A model generated the notes under the pieces. That model was not told the DNA's origin, ran no database searches, and worked only from the letters and a program-made list of their open reading frames with translations. From Beaufortia kweichowensis (Eukaryota; Chordata; Actinopteri; Cypriniformes; Gastromyzontidae), in assembly GCA_019155185.1 (NCBI GenBank), contig CM032801.1, positions 5,385,351-5,449,350 on the forward strand: 64,000 bases of DNA. Reading direction: 5' to 3'. Position numbers and translations under genes: made by a program. How positions within the stretch are numbered: the first letter of the stretch is position 1; each line of letters starts with the position of its first letter. Positions 52,801 through 61,209 of this stretch are shown piece by piece.

Positions 52801-55800
52801 CGATAAAGACTAAATAATGAATTTTAGTTCAAGTAGTAACTCTAGTAACCAGTAGTGACTATATAAAAAACTGTCGTGATTTTTTGTTTTACAGTGATTT
52901 TCAAGAATCATGTTCAGTGGCGAGTTGCATAAACTCAAATCTTAAGTCACCACAAGTTAGTCATCTTTTTCTTCAAGACTGGACATAACTGTTACATAAC
53001 AGACTTAAAAATTGGTGGATTGGCCTAATTTAAATCTGAAAAGAAAGACTGCATCTTAATCGTATATAATTCTTGAAATAAACTGAAAAAACTTTGATGA
53101 GAATACAATACAACCTATTTTATGGACCAATATGATTTTTCCATTTCATGATTTTATGATGTGAAAATGAAAATCTCCTCTGAATTGTTCTTTAATACAA
53201 AGGCAAAAAATAGTTTTAAAAAAAGATGACTTTAAAAGTATTTACTGTACACATGGTAGTAATTACTGTTATGTCTGTAATTTATGTTTAAATAAAAACA
53301 TAATAAACATAATAATTGTATCCCTGTAATTTACAAATCTAATAAATCACAATTACAAGGAAAAAACAAATGCAAAACAACAATGAAAATTTAAGGGATA
53401 AAATAGAAATATATGAATTATCTTTTACACTGAGAATAAAAACACATATAGCCTTTTATTTCCTCTGTATTTTGATGACATTAATGAGACAAAGAATAGG
53501 ATTTGCTTGTCTGTTTGATGGAGACAAACAAGCAAAGAGTTTGTATCATATATCTACCTACACTTCTTGGTGATTGTGGATCATGGTCTTATGACCAAAT
53601 AGCTTTTTAAAAAGCAATGTTAATTTAATTTGCTTGCATTAATTTTAAAACTATAAAGTCTGTTATTTTTAGGATACGATAGGATCATTAAAGAGATCTT
53701 GATACCTGAGTGATCTCTTTGTTGAAAAGGATGTTCTGTTGCGCAAAACTGTGATCATTCTGCTCCGCTGGGACTTTTGAGACCAAACACATGTCCTTTT
53801 GCTCAGAGGATGATGGACTGTCTGTCTTCAGCACATCCGCTCTTGTAGTTTGGGTCTTAAATAACTGGGTCTGTGTGTGGACAAACATCATTTTATTTAA
53901 AACTACAGATATTGACAGGTACAGTAATGGTAATGTTTAAATGGCTGCAAACATTGTAAGTCATTAAAATACAAACAGGCAGCACATTATATGACGAATC
54001 AAGGGTGTGTAAACTATTTTTTTCGTCTTGTAGAATGAATCTAAATATCTGTCAGGCTAAACAGCTTCTTCATGGCTCGACTAAATGAAAAACCAAACAC
54101 TGTTTTTTTTTGCGAGTGGAACTGAAGAGCTGTCTGCTGGTGGCCCAGAAAAGCATGTGTGATGTCAGTAGTTTACATATAAAAAGCTTTCAAAATAGAA
54201 ATTAACTAAAACAAGTCCAGGCGAGAAACAGGGTCATTTAAGAGCAATGGGACATAAGACCACAAAACCACAAAGTAAATTCCCACAGTGATTATGTCAT
54301 TGATGACAAGATGGAGCAAGTCTTAAATCATCCGCAACATTTAAGAATATAACAAATGTAAGCCCAAGAGCACAGCATAGTAAAAATCGATGACAAAAAC
54401 ATTAACAAACACTAACAAATTCTAAACACAGCCCTTAACACACCCTCTCTTAAAACTCTAAATATCTAGAAAGATTTATGGGTTTCGATCCTAGAGAATG
54501 AATTAAAAGATACACTGCAAAAGATCATACTTTTATTCAGTATTGTAGTGTTTAGTATGTCAATTATTTTAACATCCTTAAAACAAGATAAATTTACTTG
54601 AGAAGCAAAATCATTTATGTCTTGATTTCAGAGAAACACTAACTGACTTAACTTAACTGAAGTTTGTGCTTAAAACAAGAAAAAGCTGTTTGCCAAAAAA
54701 CATCTGTTTTCTGTTGTTGTTGTTGTTTCTACATTTATTGTATTATTCAGAGTTCAGAAAAAATGAATATTTTGATCTCAAAGAACAACCAGACTGATTC
54801 ACTGTACGTCGCTTTGGATAAAAGCAAATTTTGTTTCAAAAGTTTTATCTTGTTTCTTTGGCATTTTCAACACAAGAATACTGATAAAATAAATAGTATT
54901 TGTAATGTCACAGTGACGTCTGCTCTGTCTAAACATCCACAGCGCTCAGACACTCGTCTCTCCAAATACTGTCGTGTCCAAGTCCACTTCTTCCGAGTGT
55001 CTTCCCATCCTGTATGACCTCATGTTTTCCATATGGCAGCAGTGAGGAAAGATCCGCTCGGTTTGGTGGCAATCGCGGGATGACTCAAGTCTTGGCCTCT
55101 GGACATGTGACTCAGGGCAGTTTGTTTTAAATTGAGTATTCCCTAAATGTTGTGAGTAAACATTTATTCCAAACGCATTACGCCGCCCAAACAACAGCGC
55201 CCAATGCAGGTGGCCCACGGCCGCAGGCGAGAGCTCATCAAAGACCGGCCGGCGTTTTAAAGGCATTAACCCCAAACGACCGTAAAAGTTTCACTGCTGC
55301 TTTTCCTCTGTAAAATCCCACTGAACACTTAAAATAATACAACATTTAGGCTTGGCTGCTGCGCAACTGACATCACTTCCTAAATTCCAAGAGCCTATTA
55401 TCTTATATACATCTGGCTATGGCTGAACACACACCACTGAAGAGGTGAATCACAGACAAAATTTAATTCTGCTGCACGCTGAGGTCTTGGGTCAGTCGTG
55501 TGTTTTCAACATTTTTACAACAAGAGGGAAACAAGATATATATAGAACTATATAAAGAAGACAAGTACAGTATTGTAAGCATTAACATCTATTCATTTAG
55601 CACAAATGAGGAAACACCACAAACATTTTGTTGTAAACTGCAAGCAAAAAGAGTGCATTCATTCACTTCTGCATTTTATTGTGGCACTACTAATGTTATC
55701 TTCACCATTATAAATGATAAATTGTGTGCGTTTGCCTCATTTCTTTAGCTCTGGATTAAAACTAAATGAATAAATGAAAATGTAATACATTCACAGACTA

Positions 55801-57728
55801 ACCGAATTGCTGTTAGTCATTTTAAAATATTGTCAATAGTCATATTCACCTTTGGAAAGCTGGAGAACTTCTCACGGTCACTAATGCACTGCTTTTCAGC
55901 ATCTTTACACAGCAACACCTGTCGCACAAACAATGTTCACAAACATTATTTATATACACCATCAGGGAATAAAGTTACAAAAAGAGAAAATTACAAAAAC
56001 AATACATGAAATAAAGACCACCAGCAAACAATATAGTTTTTACCTAAAAAAAGAAAGTTTTTTACCCCTGCAAATATTAACTGCAAAGATCACAAAAAGG
56101 CAAAACATAATCTTCACTTGTGATCTCATCACATTTATATATTGCAATATACTGTATGCATTTATGAACTTTTCTCCAGCTCCACCATTGACATTTAGTC
56201 AAAACGTTACTGAACAAACAGAATCCTGTAGGTGGTTTTTAATAGAATGGTCTCTTTCAGCTGAGGCTCTGACATCATCGGATTCGAGCAGTGATTCCTG
56301 GAAGAGCAGAGTTACATAATAAATACATCATCTGAACGCTGAACCACATCACTGAAGCCCACTCATCTCGCTCACATGAGATCCATTATGAGATGTGCCT
56401 ATCAGTTCATGCGGAGACGCGTAAACTAATATCAAACCTGAAGGAGCTTTCATCAAGTACGCTGGATGAGATGAGATGAATAATACTTGTGTATAACTGT
56501 TTCCATGACATCTCATTATGTTTTGATTACTGCAGCTTTAGCTAAACAACAGCAACATGTGAACACTCCAAAACCAGATTCCCTAAAACCAGACACGCAA
56601 TACTTGATCCTGATATAAGGAAACGGGATCGCAGATTTATATTAGATGTGATTATGTAATTGTCTTTTTATTGCTGATGGACGTATTTACAATATCTACA
56701 AGCTTACAAAACAGCACTGATTTTGTATGAGCGTTACTTTTTTTATATTTAATTTTCCAAAAAGTCAAACATAAAACTATGCTCGTCATATTATGTAATA
56801 CAATTATGAAATACATTTTAACTTGACCTTTACATCAGCCACAGCTCAGTTTTTCTTTAAAAAAGCTCTGAATTTCTTTAAAACAAATACAGTTTATATA
56901 ACAGTTTTTATTTATACTAACCCTTTTAATAAACACTAAAAAATATCTAACAGTTTTTTTAGTAGTTGCAACATCAACACACAGATTTTTTCTTTTGCAG
57001 TTATTTTTACATACATAATTTACAGTATATATGTCTAATTTTGCAGAACCTAATTTTAAACTGCAATAAAAGCACCTACGCCATCAGTGAAAAACCCTTC
57101 AATTTTGTACATTAATAAAATTCTTACTTTAAATTTTACACATAACTTGATATGTGACTGAACATTTATTCATCAGTTTAATTTGTATCTTTTCCCTTCT
57201 GATAAATGTATCAAATAAAACACATGAATAAACATGTCTTACCTTAAAATGTGAGTTGGGTTTATTCTCACAGCTGACTCCCACAATTTTAGGCAGTGCT
57301 GTTTTGGAGTTTGTGATGTTATTGTTGTTGTTGACATTCTCTGATTTTGGGTTTATCTTCAGCTGCATCTCTGGAGTCGATCCGGATTCAGCACTGCCGG
57401 AGATGGTGATCTTACGAATAGATCTGGATGCGGTGTTTGGAGACACCGCATTAGTGTTCAGGTGGTCTTCATCAGACATCTCCTCCTGGCGATGATTCAC
57501 AGGAGTCAGAGGAGCTGTTGCAGGTCCGCAGCGTTGATCATATACCTGAGAACGGCCGAGATAGAGAGACACCTGCTCGTTTAGACGCCTCTGCAGTTTG
57601 CAGTCATCAGAGAAAGTCCGGTTTGACAAATAAGCATCTGTGAAGCCCGAGCACTTTGGTACGGCTGGCGCGGAGAGTTTAGTCCCGATTGTGAAAGGCT
57701 GGATTTTCCTGACAATGCTCTCTGACAT
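27006..57728 (-). CDS. Large spectrin-repeat protein with C-terminal beta-spectrin-type PH domain (33 exons)
   Basis: My exon model, 5' to 3', is: 57728-57243, 56297-56211, 55918-55850, 53870-53706, 50095-49949, 49241-49050, 48383-48300, 47944-47826, 47129-47015, 46856-46779, 46623-46508, 45717-45555, 41651-41521, 41019-40938, 40380-40231, 39282-39133, 39016-38760, 38284-38164, 38054-37860, 37782-37630, 36614-36397, 35883-35700, 35402-35286, 35159-34845, 31808-29976, 29636-29568, 29437-29363, 29212-29126, 29012-28921, 28834-28749, 28662-28411, 27723-27604, 27256-27006. All borders are GT-AG, all phases agree, and the total is 6,759 nt (2,252 aa). Residues 1-269 are unique and polar. About 270-1193 are spectrin repeats. 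About 1299-1909 come from one giant exon. A PH domain spans about 1941-2044, and the tail ends KSVFKKFFGKKE. There are no CH domains, KASH segment or other membrane span. Probable role is a cytoskeletal or membrane-lipid-linked scaffold. The exon 2 donor (A|GTAACG) is weak. An in-frame TGA precedes the chosen ATG. Gene name unknown to me. Confidence 0.85.
28749..29437 (-). other. PH domain exons (coding exons 27-30)
   Basis: The spliced exons read MEGTLERKQKLQFGGKR, then RGWNSYHAVLYKQTMSFYQD, then PLNLIGAVCEPSPEYTKK, then LRDGSEYLLSASSRF, and MMRKWILRIQEHT. This is the beta-spectrin PH layout: MEGxLxRK start, RxWxxxHAVL strand, Y..D loop, DGSEYLL strand, and a C-terminal W-containing helix. 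Such PH domains bind phosphoinositides at the inner membrane face. Four phase-compatible exons encode it. Confidence 0.85.
29976..31808 (-). other. Giant exon 25 (611 codons): basic/Ser-rich linker
   Basis: One 1,833-nt exon, phase 0 at both ends, so skipping it would keep the frame. It encodes a low-complexity linker with two basic clusters (LKRRSKKRKKKK about residue 1372; KERKKRKNARK about 1419) that could be nuclear-localisation or membrane-binding signals. A conserved-looking hydrophobic stretch (FLSLGSVLSFDLPKDMSLV) lies near residue 1481, with many Ser/Thr-Pro sites and a run of eight Glu before the donor. The exon begins with GTAAGT immediately after the acceptor AG (see findings). 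Confidence 0.85.
29991..30015 (-). repeat. (GAG)n coding repeat (poly-Glu)
   Basis: A trinucleotide run at the 3' end of exon 25 encoding eight consecutive glutamates. Likely length-polymorphic. Confidence 0.85.
36112..36335. mobile_element. Inverted-terminus non-autonomous element in intron 21
   Basis: The left end GTTTCACCCCAAAATA and the right end GATTTTGAGGTGAAATA are imperfect inverted repeats enclosing about 190 bp of non-coding DNA. Confidence 0.45.
36640..36750 (+). mobile_element. Truncated GGGATAGTTCACCC-type MITE in intron 20
   Basis: AAAAGGATAGCTTACCCAAA followed by CACAAAAGAAGATATTTTGA and AACGTTGG, the typical left-half order of the cyprinid MITE. The right half is missing. 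Confidence 0.6.
39344..39646 (+). repeat. Dispersed repeat, copy B, with inverted ends
   Basis: Same opening as 21,155 (TTAACCTGTTAACTGTCACC) and the shared AACTATATATTGATGGAAAG. Its right edge, TGACAGTTGGTTAAACTG, is an imperfect reverse complement of its left edge, as expected for a terminal-inverted-repeat element. It lies in intron 15 of the spectrin-like gene. Confidence 0.6.
40582..40636. other. Three consecutive short hairpins in intron 14
   Basis: CTGGCTACTCAGGCCAG (40,582-40,598), GACTGGGTTCAGAACCCGTC (40,598-40,617) and CTGGGTTTTCAATCCAG (40,620-40,636) are each self-complementary and abut one another. They lie in a GC-richer pocket that also holds an open plus-strand frame (40,489-40,743). 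Confidence 0.45.
42140..42245 (+). mobile_element. Degenerate GGGATAGTTCACCC-type MITE fragment in intron 12
   Basis: CTTCACCCAAAACAGAACAT and onward, with CTTCATGTCGTTCAAACC and ATATGACTTTCTTT in family order. One-sided copy. Confidence 0.5.
43752..43804. repeat. (CT)n microsatellite in intron 12
   Basis: About 22 CT units, an interrupting TT, then further CT. Confidence 0.95.
48580..48833 (+). mobile_element. Full-length GGGATAGTTCACCC-type MITE in intron 6
   Basis: About 254 bp, starting TAAAGGGATAGTTCACCC and ending GGGTGAACTATTCCTTTAA. These long inverted termini continue as an imperfect palindrome through the element (GATATTTTGCAAAACG versus CAAAATATCTTCTT). No coding capacity. It is abundant in cyprinid genomes. 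Confidence 0.8.
49706..49927 (+). mobile_element. Second palindromic MITE copy in intron 5
   Basis: Starts GAAGGGAGTAATTCATGC and ends CTTGGGTGAACTATCCCTTG. It contains mirrored halves (CCTGTATATGACTCTTTCTT and AATGAAAGTCATACAGG). Same family as 48,580, and only about 0.9 kb away. Confidence 0.75.
50100..53700. other. Intron 4 of the spectrin-like gene (3.6 kb)
   Basis: The largest intron in the 5' half. It has no additional phase-0 spectrin exon that I can identify. Segments at about 50,580-50,960 and 52,230-52,520 are more GC-rich and complex than the flanks. A SINE/LINE-tail relic lies near 52,070. Confidence 0.5.
54940..55290. other. GC-richer block in intron 3 (possible conserved element)
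   Basis: A stretch within an AT-rich intron with dense non-repetitive sequence (for example ATTACGCCGCCCAAACAACA and GGCCCACGGCCGCAGGCGAG). It has a chance minus-strand frame of 109 codons but no splice borders in the gene's phase. It may be a regulatory element of the mymx/spectrin locus. Confidence 0.3.
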
Positions 57729-58070
57729 ATTTCCACGTAAAAGATAAAACTGAATTGTATAAAATCGAAGTTCTAAATTGACTATTTGTCTCCCACTTCA
57801 CCCCACTGCTTCAAATTGTGAGAGAAGTTTAGTTGTCCACCCTCTTGTGCATGTTGAGAATGCACAGCACGCAGCCCAGGATGGCTTCCTTGGACTCCTT
57901 GGAGCTGAGCCTGTCCCAGATGTGACGCAGCACGGTGCCGAGATGTGCAACGGCAGCCGTGAGGCTTCTGCGGAGGAGCTGCGCGGCCGACGCTGCGAGT
58001 CTGCTACTGAGGAGACTGACAACCAGAGAGCGCAGCAAGAGAAAAACGGCTGGCATGCTGCCTGACTGCG
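57243..58070 (-). other. Putative shared exon carrying mymx and the start of the spectrin-like ORF
   Basis: A strong acceptor, (CT)n followed by TTGCACAG, ends at 58,071. It opens an exon with 14 nt of leader, the mymx ORF (58,056-57,829), a 100-nt spacer, and the spectrin-like start codon (57,728), closing at the donor AAG|GTAAGA (57,243). No AATAAA lies between the ORFs on the minus strand. The first one downstream (57,165-57,170) is inside the next intron. Confidence 0.55.
57829..58056 (-). CDS. mymx: Myomixer (Myomerger/Minion), myoblast-fusion micropeptide
   Basis: A 75-aa ORF in one exon. Myomixer acts with Myomaker in myoblast plasma membranes, driving fusion-pore formation to make multinucleate muscle fibres. 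The N-terminus is a hydrophobic membrane helix (MPAVFLLLRSLVVSLL, residues 1-16). An Arg-bearing amphipathic region follows (QLLRRSL, HLGTVLRHIWDRL). The vertebrate signature AxLyCxL is matched exactly at residues 58-64 (A-I-L-G-C-V-L, y = G). The length fits the family (human 84 aa). The start is chosen by homology (MP-hydrophobic). It has a good context (A at -3) and lies 14 nt after a strong splice acceptor. Fully intact. The nearest neighbour is the spectrin-like ORF, beginning 100 bp downstream on the same strand. Confidence 0.92.
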   Translation of the reverse strand: MPAVFLLLRSLVVSLLSSRLAASAAQLLRRSLTAAVAHLGTVLRHIWDRLSSKESKEAILGCVLCILNMHKRVDN

Positions 58071-58125
58071 CTGTGCAAGAGAGAGAGAGAGAGAGAGAAG
58101 CAGAGAGAGAACTGGGAAAGGGAGG
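58071..58125 (-). repeat. (GA/CT)n tract acting as the polypyrimidine tract of the mymx exon
   Basis: On the plus strand it is a GA repeat. On the minus strand it is about 45 nt of nearly pure CT ending TTGCACAG, immediately before the mymx exon, so the microsatellite doubles as a splice-acceptor tract. Confidence 0.7.
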
Positions 58126-58261
58126 GGGATAAGCTTTCGTGAATGAGGGATGAGGTCACTGGACTTGATTTCTGTCAGAGCATGTGCACGGCAGGCAGTG
58201 GGAGAGGAGGTTGTAAAGTCTGGCTGTCAAAACTTCCCCTCTGACTGAGAGCAGAGAAGCC

Positions 58262-58267
58262 CAGGTG
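58262..58267. promoter_or_regulatory. E-box CAGGTG upstream of the mymx exon
   Basis: CAGGTG is a MyoD-family-preferred E-box. A second strong one, CAGCTG, lies at 58,675-58,680. MyoD control of Mymx is known in mammals. Relevance of these two sites is inferred, since the transcription start seems to lie further right. Confidence 0.3.
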
Positions 58268-58792
58268 ATAAGAGCAGGGCGGTGGAGACGGCTGGAGACC
58301 CCTGGGTGACCCGCACGATCAGAGCTGCCTGGGTGTGAGGTAATGCTACAAAGCAAACAGAACACACATACCGGTCCGACAGATTACCGATGATGCTTCT
58401 GAATGTAAATATTTAAAAAGAGCAGATCAGCATTTTTCAAAATCTTCTCTTCTGCTTTAGAGAAACGCTTCACATTCCAGACAAAAAGGTGCTGTACGAA
58501 GATGTTTCTTGATCTAAATAAAAGATTTTTAATTAATTAAAACAGATATTATTAAGCCCAAAGAAAGTCACAGAAGAAAGTCCACTGGTGTTGTGCTCGC
58601 TTCGCTGTCCTCTCTCAAATGAAAGTTTTTCAGACCTTCTCAAAGCTTTGTGCGCTTGGTGTGTGAGACAGACACAGCTGTTTTGACAGGTTTGCTGTCC
58701 AATGAAAGTTCTCACTTGTGTCTCGAGCTAAATTAAGGACAGGAATGCGATGAAGACATGTGTTTTGAACAAATGATGCCTGCAGGACTCAC

Positions 58793-58861
58793 CCATGACC
58801 CCCTGACAACAGTGATATGAGGACACGTGTGGAGCTGACAGGTCAGATTTACGCAGCGGGG
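58793..58861 (-). other. Putative leader exon (69 nt) 5' of mymx
   Basis: Flanked on the minus strand by a strong acceptor (CTTTGCTCTTCAG) and a strong donor (CATGG|GTGAGT). It ends in ATGG. Spliced to the mymx exon, that ATG would be in frame with the mymx ORF and add six residues (MAQSGS). Confidence 0.5.
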
Positions 58862-59002
58862 CTGAAGAGCAAAGACAACAGCAGAAGAGAGTGAGAAAAC
58901 AGCCACTGCATGAGAGAAAGTTCCTATTCTCTTTAAAACATATGTAAGCAGTGCAGAGGTAGAGAATTAAACAAACATATACAGAAGTACAAATCTACTT
59001 AC

Positions 59003-59072
59003 CCTCTGCCATTTGACCCTATCTTCACACATGATGACAGCTTTTACAAGGAGTCATAAACAAAGGTATCAA
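59003..59072 (-). other. Putative leader exon (70 nt) 5' of mymx
   Basis: The acceptor CTTTTCTTTGCAG and the donor AGAGG|GTAAGTAG are both near consensus on the minus strand. It contains short upstream ATGs but no frame continuing into mymx. Confidence 0.55.
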
Positions 59073-59079
59073 CTGCAAA

Positions 59080-61155
59080 GAAAAGACAATTATGATGTGC
59101 ATCACAAACAAAAAACATATCATGTTGCAATGCACAAAAATACAAAATCCTAAAATTGTTTAGGAGAAATAAAAATAGAAACAAATGAAACAATTAAAAT
59201 AATCTTAAATTTCATGAGAAATGGTTGAGTTCATACTGAAATATTCAATAATATTGCCTTTCGATTGAAGGCTTGACAAATCTGAGCTCAGTTTGTAACA
59301 CTTTTGAAATCTCTTCTGAAACTCTTTTTTTATAAGAGCAGTAACTGATGCAGGAGACTTAAGCAAAAGATTTCATTTGCTCTCCATGTTATCTCACTGA
59401 TGTCTAAGGGTATAAAGAAATCATCTTTTTCTTTCTTATAAATACAGTATACAGAAATGGGACTGAATGGAGAACAAAATGAGATTGGTTAAGTCTCCTG
59501 ATTCTCAGTATTTTGTCAGGCCAACATTATCCCAGTAATCTCAGGCCTTTGTTTGAAACAACATCTCAAACTGTGCTCCTTTTAAACATCTCATTAAAAG
59601 TTCACATTCATCGTGTACCTTTATACTTTTACTGTATACTGAGAATTGTCTCTAATATTTATTACACATCTAAAACAAAGTTGATATTTTAATGAAACAT
59701 GATGGAGAACTCAATTAAATGTCTTGAGCTATGAAGAAGCAACTACTCTGCAGTAAGACATTCACCCCGTTTCTCTTAAACGCTGGCAGAAAACAACCAA
59801 ATTTAGCAGTTCCCCAATATTTCAGGCTTATCATTAAGCAGATCTGTCACTCGGCAATGAGCCATACGGTTGGCTTAGTACTGGTTATGACACAGTTAAT
59901 GACTCCTGTAAAAAGCTCGGGTTTCACTATGAAGTCATCCAGGGCCCTTAATGTGTTGCAGCTTGAACATCAGAGATAAATTCTATACAAGAAAGAGAAA
60001 TGGGTGGAGCATTAAGCAAGCTTGATCTTTACTTTACATGATGTCTAACCTATGATGTCCCAATATCTGTCAGGCAAAATAACTTCACTGCACTCCATTA
60101 CATGCCTCACATATTTATCACCATACTGATATAACCTAAAGTTATCACTTCACAGCTTTTTGCCATAAAACAGATTCCTCAAATGTTACAATACAGATTA
60201 TTAAATTTTGTAATAATCTGATAAATTAAAGATATCAGTGCTGTTGGGTTTTAAACATTTTAAACACATTTCAACTTCTCATACTTTGTGTTAAGCGTTT
60301 GTTCCCCAGCCTTAAGAACTAAATGTCTTTACTTCAGGCTATTACAAATCACAATTAGACCTGATGTACTCTCTTCATGTTAATCTTTGCAATTAAGATA
60401 TAATCTCCAAGTTATTTTTTTAGCTACTTGCTTTGGAAGAAAATAAAAAACAACAAATACATACACAGGCTATAATATAGAGGATATAAATAGCAACCAC
60501 GTAAGCTGCTTTGAAATTAGAGAAATTGGAAAATATCTGCACAGGGAAAAGTAACGTTAGAACTTTACTAAAGTTTACAACATAAACACATAATAGCCAG
60601 ACTTATTTCTGTGGAAGAAGAACAAAGTAGCCAGCGTTTAACTTCTGAGACCATCTCCAGCATATCAAATAACCAAGCTGTGTGGATGTTTCTCGTTTGA
60701 AGAAATATCTTACTGGTCGATGACTACGGTAAGATCCCGCTGTGGTGAGCTGAATCTGAGCTAGATGATATCATGCCCTCCCAAGATGATGATAAAAGAC
60801 ATGCAGGCCTGGCTGGCAGAAGGTGGTCTTACATGCACTTTAATGCAGTCAATAAATGAACCCATCTTCCCTAAATGAAAGATGATGTCATGGGGTGACT
60901 GCGCTTATGAAAATGTGTGGTTGAATGTACTTTTCTTTGCGCTTTGATTTCTCTCTGCCATTATCGTGTTTCAGGCTTTGATTTGGGGTTTACGATTACA
61001 GTAAATAAACGCTTGGTTGTACTGTAGCATTTCTTATTTGAATGTTGCGTTGGATAAAAGAGTCTGCTGAATGGTCTATTATAAATGCCATGCAACGCAT
61101 ATGTTGCCAATATACTGTTGTATTGTGAAAAACACTGGAAATGATTTAAAGAAAG
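59080..61155. other. Non-coding stretch between leader exons
   Basis: AT-rich, no recognisable gene. If the flanking exon-like segments are real, this is an intron of the mymx/spectrin transcription unit. Confidence 0.45.
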
Positions 61156-61160
61156 CTTAC

Positions 61161-61206
61161 CATTATTTCCAAGTGACACTGACCGGGTGAAAACCCCAAA
61201 TCAACC
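61161..61206 (-). other. Putative leader exon (46 nt) 5' of mymx
   Basis: The acceptor TTTTGTTTCTAG and the donor AATG|GTAAGC lie 46 nt apart on the minus strand. Because it is preceded by an acceptor, at least one further upstream exon must exist to the right. Confidence 0.5.
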
Positions 61207-61209
61207 CTA

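Noticed and set aside
54946..55275. 109-codon minus-strand ORF
   Set aside because: It lies within intron 3, shows no acceptor/donor in the gene's phase and no recognisable domain. Listed instead as a possible non-coding element.
27006..57728. Identification as nesprin (SYNE), AKAP6, CCDC141 or a canonical beta-spectrin
   Set aside because: No KASH segment or Ig domain is seen, no CH domains precede the repeats, and the sequence did not fit what I know of those proteins. Only the PH domain and tail resemble beta-spectrins.
57798..58132. Other-frame ORFs overlapping mymx (74 aa on minus, 95 and 65 aa on plus)
   Set aside because: Composition is that of shifted or antisense reading of the mymx frame, and only the 75-aa frame carries the Myomixer signature. 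A leader-exon upstream ORF could run into the 74-aa frame but looks like chance.
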